Assembly: GCA_003641465.1 (NCBI GenBank)
Contig: QNAJ01000073.1
Location: 1-7,168 of the forward strand
DNA length: 7,168 nt
Direction: 5' to 3'
Origin: Verrucomicrobiota bacterium
GTDB lineage: Bacteria > Verrucomicrobiota > Kiritimatiellia > B70-G9
Numbering within the stretch: position 1 is the stretch's first letter; the number at the start of each line of letters is the position of its first letter. The notes beneath the pieces were generated by a model. The model did no database searches, was not told the DNA's origin, and saw nothing but the letters and a program-made list of their open reading frames with translations. Shown here in pieces: positions 1 to 4,718 of the stretch. The position numbers and the translations under genes are program-made.

Positions 1-770
1 ACCCGCCGCTCGGCAATATCAAGATTTCCCATGATCTTGATGCGGGAGGTGATCGCTCCTTGAAGCTGCTTCGGGGGACTGGGACTCTCATAGAGAACGC
101 CATCCACCCGATACCGCAAGCGTAACGACTTCTCCAGCGGCTCGATGTGAATATCACTCGCCCGTTTGCGGATCCCTTCCACCAGTATGGAGTTAACGAT
201 TCGGATCACCGGGGCATCCTCAGCCTTCTGCAGCATCTCGTCCAGGCTCATATCCTCCTGCTGTTCCTGCCCCAGCTCCACCTCATCGGCTTCCTCGACA
301 TCTTTGAGAATCTCCTCCAGCCCCTCGGTCGACTCCTGGACAAAACGCTGCAGGTATTCAGTCACCTGCGTTTCCGGCGCCACCATGGGAACGATCTCCA
401 GGCCGGTGATCGCGTGAAGCTCATCTACCGCCACAACATCAAAGGGATCACCCAGGGCGACCATGAGCCGGTCCTTCATGCGCATGACCGGTATGACCAT
501 GTGCATACTCATAGTCTCTTTGGGCAGAATATTGAGCAGCCCTTCATCCACGGAAAAATGGCGCAGGTTGATGGGGGGCATGTCCAGGTATTCGGCCAGT
601 GCGGCAGCCATTTCCTCCGGCTCCACCACTCCCTTCTCCACCAGCCACTTCTCCAGGCGTTCACCCGCCGTGGCCGCCTTCTGGCGGGCATCTTCCACAT
701 CGTCCGGACTGGCCGCGCCCCGGCGCACTAGAATGTCCAGCAGCCGGTTCTCTGTACCTACCTTCGCCAT
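1..770 (-). CDS. pilB: Type IV pilus assembly ATPase PilB / GspE family, N-terminal part (cut by window edge)
   Basis: Hexameric cytoplasmic ATPase that powers pilus extension, or a type II secretion homologue. I read 256 codons from the ATG at 770-768; the frame is still open at the edge. Residues about 8-145 are a GspE_N/MshEN domain, with two helical motifs (RLLDILVRRG near 9-18, ERLEKWLVEKG near 37-47) followed by the alpha/beta part (MVALGDPFDVVAVDEL near 103-118). An acidic linker (about 145-180) leads to the N2 domain, with PVIRIVNSIL, RASDIHIEP (203-211), RYRVDG and NLDIAERR at the edge. This order is typical of PilB/GspE. Walker A, Asp box and Walker B lie outside the window, so completeness cannot be judged. 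The MshEN glycines and glutamines usually linked to c-di-GMP binding are only partly kept. The nearest AAAGG (773-777) sits very close to the ATG. A sigma-54-like promoter lies just upstream. PilB is preferred over GspE because of the pilus-like context, but this is not proven. Confidence 0.92.
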   Translation of the reverse strand, partial: MAKVGTENRLLDILVRRGAASPDDVEDARQKAATAGERLEKWLVEKGVVEPEEMAAALAEYLDMPPINLRHFSVDEGLLNILPKETMSMHMVIPVMRMKDRLMVALGDPFDVVAVDELHAITGLEIVPMVAPETQVTEYLQRFVQESTEGLEEILKDVEEADEVELGQEQQEDMSLDEMLQKAEDAPVIRIVNSILVEGIRKRASDIHIEPLEKSLRLRYRVDGVLYESPSPPKQLQGAITSRIKIMGNLDIAERR

Positions 771-798
771 GACCTTTAGCCCTGCCGTTCAGATGAAA

Positions 799-816
799 AA
801 GCAGAATCGGTGCCAG
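799..816 (-). promoter_or_regulatory. Sigma-54-like (-24/-12) promoter for pilB
   Basis: Read on the minus strand the element is CTGGCACCGATTCTGCTT. It has TGGCAC at -24, CTGC at -12 and exact GG-N10-GC spacing. The known consensus is TGGCACG-N4-TTGCW; the differences here are C for G after TGGCAC and C for the first T of TTGC. It faces pilB, and transcription would begin near 789, leaving a leader of about 20 bases. Pilus genes in several bacteria are sigma-54 dependent, which supports the reading. The call is from sequence only. Confidence 0.55.
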
Positions 817-832
817 CCGACTTTCCACCCGC

Positions 833-890
833 GCCGGCAACCGGCCCCCCACGCATCTCGCTGGTAACAAAACAGTTAGGTCACAGGTAA
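833..890. promoter_or_regulatory. Possible activator-binding region between the divergent promoters
   Basis: The roughly 140 bases between the two sigma-54-like elements contain short ordered motifs: a perfect dyad GCCGG-CAA-CCGGC (833-845), a dyad TAAC-N6-GTTA (865-878), and three GGT(A/C)A pentamers at 863, 879 and 886, two of them identical and 23 bases apart. Sigma-54 promoters need an upstream enhancer-binding protein, so sites here would be expected. The motifs are short and match no activator site I recognise; this is a candidate only. Confidence 0.22.
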
Positions 891-958
891 GCATCCCCGC
901 GATCACCGCCGCATTCTTTGCAGTGCGAAAAAAGCGGATTCCGGGAGCAACCGCCCAT

Positions 959-976
959 TTGGCACAGAATCTGCAG
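959..976 (+). promoter_or_regulatory. Sigma-54-like (-24/-12) promoter for the TPR/MshEN gene
   Basis: The element reads TTGGCACAGAATCTGCAG, with a full TTGGCAC at -24, CTGCA at -12 and exact GG-N10-GC spacing. Compared with the consensus TGGCACG-N4-TTGCW, only the G after TGGCAC and the first T of TTGC differ. Transcription would begin near 986, giving a leader of about 52 bases before the ATG at 1038. It shares its CTGC variant of the -12 box with the opposing pilB element, which suggests a matched pair. Confidence 0.6.
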
Positions 977-1026
977 CTCCACACTCGACCGGAGACCAAC
1001 ACCACGCTAGACTGCGGTTATCAGCC

Positions 1027-1031
1027 GAGGG
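1027..1031 (+). promoter_or_regulatory. Ribosome binding site GAGGG deciding the start at 1038
   Basis: GAGGG lies six bases before the ATG at 1038-1040. It is a clear Shine-Dalgarno match with good spacing and supports this start. Confidence 0.7.
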
Positions 1032-1037
1032 ACACAG

Positions 1038-1874
1038 ATGGCGGGACCTGATCGAGAGTCAGAAAAAGAATCCGAGGTTTGGAATGCAATCGCGGCCTTT
1101 GAGCAGATCCTCGAAGCCATGCCCGACGACCGCGTGGCTCTGGAGTCCCTGTATGAAGCATATCTGAAGATCGGAGACCAGGCTTCGGCCCGCAAGTACC
1201 TTCTTCGCCTTGCGCGGGTCGTAATCAACGAAAGAGACGAGAAAGCCGCTCAGGATATGGTCAAGCGCCTGAAGGAGTCGGAGGCCTCAGACAAGGAAAC
1301 CGAACAACTGATCAAAGAACTTACGGAACTGGCCGGACAAAAGGAGGTGGCTCCGGCGGCGCCGCGCAGCCGTGTCCGACATAAGCCGGTGGGCATAACC
1401 GCGGAACTTTCTCTCGCCTGGAAACTCCTCGAGGCAGGACATATCCAGCAGGATGAATATGACACAATCGTCAAAGATCTCTCCGAAAATTCGGCCAAGC
1501 AGCTCAACACGCCGGTGACCGTGCTGCACGTTCTGGAAGACCGGCAGTTCCGCCACGCCAACAGCATCCTGGCCTTCATTTCACGGGACAGCGGCTTGCC
1601 TGTCATCCCCCTTTCCCGCTTCGAAATACCTCCGGAATGTTTCCAGATGCTTCCGATGGAAATAATGGAACACCGGGGCGCGATCGTCTTTGACACCATG
1701 GGCCGTGACGTCCTGGTGGCGATCCTCAATCCGTACGATGCCGATCTCCGGCGCGAAGTTGAGGAAGCTACTAAGCGCAAATGCCACTTCTTTCTCACCC
1801 CCGCAGCCGAGTACGATGCCGCACTCGCCGATATCCGCGCCAAGATAGCGGCAGAAAACGAGGGAAAGGAATAA
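1038..1874 (+). CDS. TPR protein with stand-alone PilB/GspE N-terminal (MshEN-like) domain
   Basis: A 278-residue soluble protein with no signal peptide or membrane helix. Residues about 14-80 form roughly two TPR-like helical hairpins (AAFEQILEAMPDDRVALESL, then YLKIGDQASARKYLLRLAR). A charged linker (80-118) follows. Residues about 120-270 match the GspE_N/MshEN domain seen in the neighbouring PilB: helical part, then SGLPVIPLSRFEIP, QMLPMEIMEHRGAIVF, DVLVAILNPYDADLRREVEE and a final beta segment. There is no ATPase domain. In PilB-type ATPases this domain contacts partner proteins at the pilus base, and in some homologues it binds c-di-GMP. Here the RLG and Q residues of the nucleotide motif are absent, so ligand binding is doubtful. 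Divergent transcription from pilB suggests a role as adaptor or regulator of the pilus or secretion motor; this is inference. The start is supported by GAGGG six bases upstream. Confidence 0.85.
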   Translation: MAGPDRESEKESEVWNAIAAFEQILEAMPDDRVALESLYEAYLKIGDQASARKYLLRLARVVINERDEKAAQDMVKRLKESEASDKETEQLIKELTELAGQKEVAPAAPRSRVRHKPVGITAELSLAWKLLEAGHIQQDEYDTIVKDLSENSAKQLNTPVTVLHVLEDRQFRHANSILAFISRDSGLPVIPLSRFEIPPECFQMLPMEIMEHRGAIVFDTMGRDVLVAILNPYDADLRREVEEATKRKCHFFLTPAAEYDAALADIRAKIAAENEGKE

Positions 1875-1877
1875 TCT

Positions 1878-1897
1878 GGCTCGCCGACCGCGTAGCC
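1878..1897. terminator. Small hairpin between convergent genes, possible bidirectional terminator
   Basis: GGCT-CGC pairs with GCG-T-AGCC around a five-base loop, giving a seven-pair stem with one bulged T. It fills much of the 33 bases between two convergent stop codons (1874 and 1908). There is no T-run on either side, so intrinsic termination is uncertain. Confidence 0.3.
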
Positions 1898-1907
1898 TCC
1901 CCGTCGC

Positions 1908-2960
1908 TCAAGCCCCGCCGCTCAGAACCCGGGCGGTCACATCAGTAAGCAGCTCCTGTAGATACAGCAGAGTAATCATTCGAACATCGAGGGCATGCCC
2001 TGCCTTGTAGGAGATTATCTTGCCGATGAAGCGGCCGCGATCTATCAGCGCCACCGCCGCCAGGAGATCGAGCGCGGCACGGTGCCATACCGGTTCCAGA
2101 TACTTGCCACCGTGTGCCAGCCGGGGCTGGTTCACGTAACGTCTCCGGCCCACCACCAGGATGTTCTCACGCGTATATCCCAGATTGCGGATATCCGCAA
2201 AAATGCGGCCGATGGTCTGGCAGTAGAGCTTCTTCGCCGCAGTTGTATTGGTGCGGGCTACTGCCGCCCGCTCGAACAGAAGGCGCGAAAGAGCAAAGCG
2301 GACGCGTTGCCGTCCGACAGCGTTCTCGAAATGAATGGCACAATCAATCGTCAGAGCGGGATCTCCGCCGTCCCACGGCTCGAAAACGAGAAACGCCCCC
2401 GTCGGCGAAATCACGCTGACTTTCTCCCCTACGGTCACATAGCGGGGCGCTTCCGAAAGGCGCTGGATCCCTGCAGTGGTGAGCGCATCCACCAGCCTGC
2501 GGCTTCCCTCGGCAAACAACGGCGGATCGCCTGAGTCGGTCAGTACGTTAAGGTCGTCAATACCCAAGCCAACTTTGAGGGCGATAATATGCTCGACCAT
2601 ACGCACGTAGTTGTAGGGCGGGCCGCTGCGCAAAACGATGTTGCTTACGATGCGTCCGGTAGTCCACACGTTGCGGATGGAAACTTCCGTGGGAAGGCAA
2701 TCCGGCAGGTCTGTGCGATCAAACCACCAGCCGCCGCGGCTGGGCTCAAAACTCAGATGCCGCGTTGCCCGGCGAAAAAAAGTTCCCGGGCCACTGACGC
2801 GGGCCGTCGCATTGATGGTGGTCCGGGCGTCACGCGGAGCAGGATACGGTCCGGTGAGATCCTCAAAGTCCACCGGCTGAGCGAGCCACTGCTCGAAAGC
2901 TCTGCGTCCGGTCTGGCTGTCGCCCCAAAGTATCCTGCCGAAGAAGTCGCCTGCTTTCAT
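1908..2960 (-). CDS. Divergent LpxC-like UDP-3-O-acyl-N-acetylglucosamine deacetylase
   Basis: LpxC is the zinc hydrolase for the committed step of lipid A synthesis. The fold is recognisable from residue 45 to the end: GWWFDRTDLP (77-86), MVEHIIALKVGLGIDDL (121-137), GRIFADIRNLGY (251-262) and ISYKAGHALD (316-325). By recalled E. coli numbering, E78-H79 correspond to E123-H124, T191 to T249, D242 to D298 and H265 to H322. Several conserved points differ. The H238-x3-D242 zinc motif reads HRAALD (293-298), with one extra residue. K239 becomes Arg, D246 becomes Ala302, and the N-terminal GLHTG motif is replaced by GPGTFF. It has about 45 extra N-terminal residues (350 against about 305). The ATG at 2960-2958 is the first after an in-frame TGA; GGAAG lies seven bases upstream. 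It could be a paralogue with altered substrate or activity rather than the housekeeping LpxC, so no symbol is given. Confidence 0.85.
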   Translation of the reverse strand: MKAGDFFGRILWGDSQTGRRAFEQWLAQPVDFEDLTGPYPAPRDARTTINATARVSGPGTFFRRATRHLSFEPSRGGWWFDRTDLPDCLPTEVSIRNVWTTGRIVSNIVLRSGPPYNYVRMVEHIIALKVGLGIDDLNVLTDSGDPPLFAEGSRRLVDALTTAGIQRLSEAPRYVTVGEKVSVISPTGAFLVFEPWDGGDPALTIDCAIHFENAVGRQRVRFALSRLLFERAAVARTNTTAAKKLYCQTIGRIFADIRNLGYTRENILVVGRRRYVNQPRLAHGGKYLEPVWHRAALDLLAAVALIDRGRFIGKIISYKAGHALDVRMITLLYLQELLTDVTARVLSGGA

Positions 2961-3099
2961 CGGTCAGCTTCCGCCCTCGCTTGAAGCCCGCGCAGGTTAC
3001 AATACTGACCTCCCGGAGGCAAACAAATTGGCCGGGAGAAACCGTACTGGGAAGGGACTGAAGCCGTTCACGCAGCGCCGCAACAGGCATGGCTCCCCT

Positions 3100-3543
3100 C
3101 TATGCATCACCTGTCTCGGAAGGTGATGTATGCTTCTGCTGTATCTTTTCTACCATCTTGCGGTAGCACTCCGGGCACACTCCATGCGTGAATTGTGCAT
3201 TCGTGCGGCCGGCGACAAAAAGATCCATCTTTTCCCATTGCTCCGGATCCACCTCCACCTTCCCGCAGTAGCTGCAGACCTTGAACATTCCCGCCAGGAT
3301 ACGGCGATGCTGCACGTAGGAATAAGCAATATTGATGAAACCCACCACAATGATAGCAGCGGTGAGAATAGAGGCACCAATGGGATCCGCAGGGTGCGGC
3401 GGGCAGCCGTAGATGAGATTGGGAAGATCCAGCATTTCATTGACCCATACAAGGCAGATCAACATGAAGAAGATCGCCGCCTGCCAGAAAGCGATGTAAT
3501 GTAACGGCGTGCTGCGTACCCGCCTCTTGTGCATGTGCCGCAT
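3100..3543 (-). CDS. Small membrane protein with two TM helices and C-terminal CxxC...HGxCPxC domain
   Basis: A 147-residue protein. A basic N-terminus (MRHMHKRRVR) precedes helix 1 (about 14-38); a short loop of about 18 residues with GCPPHPADP leads to helix 2 (about 57-77). The positive-inside rule places both ends in the cytoplasm. Residues 88-130 contain C90-x2-C93, W103, FTHGVCPEC (118-126, cysteines 123 and 126) and H120. This matches the short motif often found in bacterial sensor and response-regulator proteins as ICxxCKKIR...YW...FSHGICPxC, whose function is not established; four Cys suggest metal binding. Here it is attached to a membrane anchor with no kinase, PAS or GGDEF domain. 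The start has GGCAGG six bases upstream; a second ATG at codon 4 is possible. It lies between the tRNA gene and the LpxC-like gene and may share a transcript with the latter. Confidence 0.75.
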   Translation of the reverse strand: MRHMHKRRVRSTPLHYIAFWQAAIFFMLICLVWVNEMLDLPNLIYGCPPHPADPIGASILTAAIIVVGFINIAYSYVQHRRILAGMFKVCSYCGKVEVDPEQWEKMDLFVAGRTNAQFTHGVCPECYRKMVEKIQQKHTSPSETGDA

Positions 3544-3743
3544 TTACCACCTGCCGTGCCGCGTGAACAAGATAGGGCGGATCGATCCCTCGATAAAGCC
3601 CCGTCTGATCTGCCAGCCGCACCATCCGATCAGCCGTCGGCCGTAAAGAACCCCCTGGTACTCAGCAACAGCGCTGGACAGACATCCCCCGATCCCAAGC
3701 TTCGTCCGCCGTAACGACCACCGGTGCAAGAACTTATCGAACC

Positions 3744-3819
3744 TGGTGGCGGAGGTGGGATTCGAACCCACGACACATGGCTTATGAAGCCACTGCTCTA
3801 ACCGCTGAGCTACTCCGCC
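3744..3819 (-). tRNA. tRNA-Met (anticodon CAU), elongator type; tRNA-Ile2 not excluded
   Basis: A complete 76-base cloverleaf including encoded CCA. The acceptor is GGCGGAG/CTCCGCC with discriminator A. The D stem is GCUC/GAGC. The anticodon stem is GUGGC/GCCAU with loop UUCAUAA, giving anticodon CAU. The variable region is five bases and the T stem is GUGGG/CCCAC around UUCGAAU. The paired G1-C72 and the lack of three consecutive G-C pairs in the anticodon stem argue against initiator tRNA. A CAU anticodon is also used by the tRNA-Ile modified by TilS, which cannot be excluded by eye. It has its own promoter just upstream. Confidence 0.96.
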
Positions 3820-3835
3820 GGCGAGGTTCTTTCCT

Positions 3836-3864
3836 AGGCTACGCAGCCGGGCTGATGTTGTCAA
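3836..3864 (-). promoter_or_regulatory. Sigma-70-type promoter of the tRNA gene
   Basis: On the minus strand a perfect -35 TTGACA (3864-3859) is followed by a 17-base spacer and -10 TAGCCT (3841-3836). Transcription would begin near 3829, about ten bases before the mature 5' end at 3819. It lies between the stop of the RsbW-like gene (3891) and the tRNA, so the tRNA does not depend on the upstream operon. Confidence 0.7.
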
Positions 3865-3890
3865 CCGACTGGATTCCGCCGCCCCCGTCG

Positions 3891-4331
3891 CTACAGCGCC
3901 TTGCGAATGCGCACGCACCAGCCCCTTTCCGGGTCGCGGACGTGTTCTACCTTCTCCACAAAGCGGTGCACCACATAAGAGCCCAAGGCGGCGGCGTCCT
4001 CGGTTGACTTTGCCGCATCTGCGGACAGCGCAGGGAATTCAACCTTCTGACCCGAATAGTAAACTTCACTGACGATACCGCCGGACTCGCGCCGCAGGAT
4101 TACCAGCAGAGGCTGAGCCCCGTCCCCACCGGCCCGCTGCCGGAGCTTCTCGATCAGCTCGGCGCAGATTTCATCCACAGCCATCTCCAGCTGGGCAGCC
4201 TTGAACTCCGATACGCACGTCTGGGCACAAAGATCCGCCACGGCTTGACGCACTATGCGAAGGTAACTGTAACGGCAGGGAATCTGGAGTGAAATCTGCT
4301 CCGGGCCGCCTGACCTCGGCTCGTCCTGCAT
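3891..4331 (-). CDS. RsbW/SpoIIAB-like anti-sigma-factor-type HATPase protein with degenerate ATP site
   Basis: A 146-residue cytoplasmic protein of the size and shape of RsbW/SpoIIAB kinases, which bind a sigma factor or other target and phosphorylate a STAS antagonist. The N-terminal strand and helix (ISLQIPCRYSYLRIVRQAV, 13-31), the N-box helix (QLEMAVDEICAELIEKL, 47-63), the central strands and the C-terminal GSYVVHRFVEKVEHV (117-131) align with the family. In the N box the Glu is kept (E54), but the Mg-binding Asn four residues later is Glu (E58). The usual DxGxG motif reads VYYSGQKV (90-97) without the Asp. Kinase activity is therefore doubtful, though the fold may still bind partners. 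It is the last gene of the operon, 26 bases after the short STAS gene, with GGGGGAGG about 11 bases before the ATG. It could be a pseudokinase sequestering factor. Confidence 0.72.
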   Translation of the reverse strand: MQDEPRSGGPEQISLQIPCRYSYLRIVRQAVADLCAQTCVSEFKAAQLEMAVDEICAELIEKLRQRAGGDGAQPLLVILRRESGGIVSEVYYSGQKVEFPALSADAAKSTEDAAALGSYVVHRFVEKVEHVRDPERGWCVRIRKAL

Positions 4332-4357
4332 CCCGCAGACCGCCTCCCCCGACCCGC

Positions 4358-4705
4358 TCAGGCCGCAAAACTCCGCACGGCGCTTTCCAGGTCGGGATAT
4401 ATCTCCAGAATCTTGTGGAATCCCAGTAGTTCCACAATATTGTAAATCTTCCGCGAGAGCTTCACCAGCTTAAGATCACCACCATTCTCCCGTGCCCGCC
4501 GGGCGAAACCGATCAGGGCCCCCAGGGAAGCGCTGCTGATATAATCAAGCCCGGCGCAATCCAGAATCACATTGTTGCGGTTCTCCTCCCGCAATGCCCG
4601 CAAGGCGGCTTCAAGCCGGGGAAAGGAATAAGCATCCAGCGCTCCATCCAGATGCAGAATGTCAAGATTCTCGCGCTGCTCCCGCTCTATGCGGCACTGT
4701 TTCAC
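4358..4705 (-). CDS. STAS-domain anti-sigma factor antagonist (RsbV/SpoIIAA-like)
   Basis: A 115-residue single STAS domain. It opens with the strands ENLDILHLDGALDAYSFPRL (12-31), followed by NNVILDCAGLDYISSASLGA (44-63) and a closing segment LKLVKLSRKIYNIVELLGFH (78-97). Such proteins bind an RsbW-type partner when unphosphorylated. The regulatory Ser position is Ser58 in ISSASL; the following residues are Ala-Ser instead of the usual Ser-Gly, a variation near the common SSAG form. The start is a GTG at 4705-4703, with GGAG only two bases upstream; no ATG is available nearby. It begins 13 bases after the phosphatase stop, so it is probably translated from the same mRNA and is the likely direct substrate of that phosphatase. 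Confidence 0.88.
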   Translation of the reverse strand: MKQCRIEREQRENLDILHLDGALDAYSFPRLEAALRALREENRNNVILDCAGLDYISSASLGALIGFARRARENGGDLKLVKLSRKIYNIVELLGFHKILEIYPDLESAVRSFAA

Positions 4706-4718
4706 GACTCCACTAATA

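Noticed and set aside
147..867. Plus-strand open frames of 83 to 194 codons
   Set aside because: They lie antisense to the clearly recognisable PilB frame; the translations are low-complexity (His/Leu or Ser rich) and match nothing.
661..1005. Minus-strand open frame of 114 codons across the pilB start
   Set aside because: It overlaps pilB in another frame and covers the divergent promoter region; Arg/Gly/Ala-rich with no domain.
1250..1843. Minus-strand open frame of 197 codons antisense to the TPR/MshEN gene
   Set aside because: Ser/Arg-rich shadow of a gene with clear domain similarity and a good ribosome binding site.
1995..2984. Plus-strand frames opposite the LpxC-like gene
   Set aside because: They are antisense shadows; the LpxC motifs on the minus strand fix the true frame.
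3744..3819. tRNA 3' end as an attachment site for an integrated element
   Set aside because: I saw no integrase, no repeat of the tRNA end and no change in gene character in the flanking sequence.
3544..3918. Minus-strand open frame of 124 codons running through the tRNA
   Set aside because: It translates across a complete tRNA gene and the end of the RsbW-like gene, so it cannot be a real protein.
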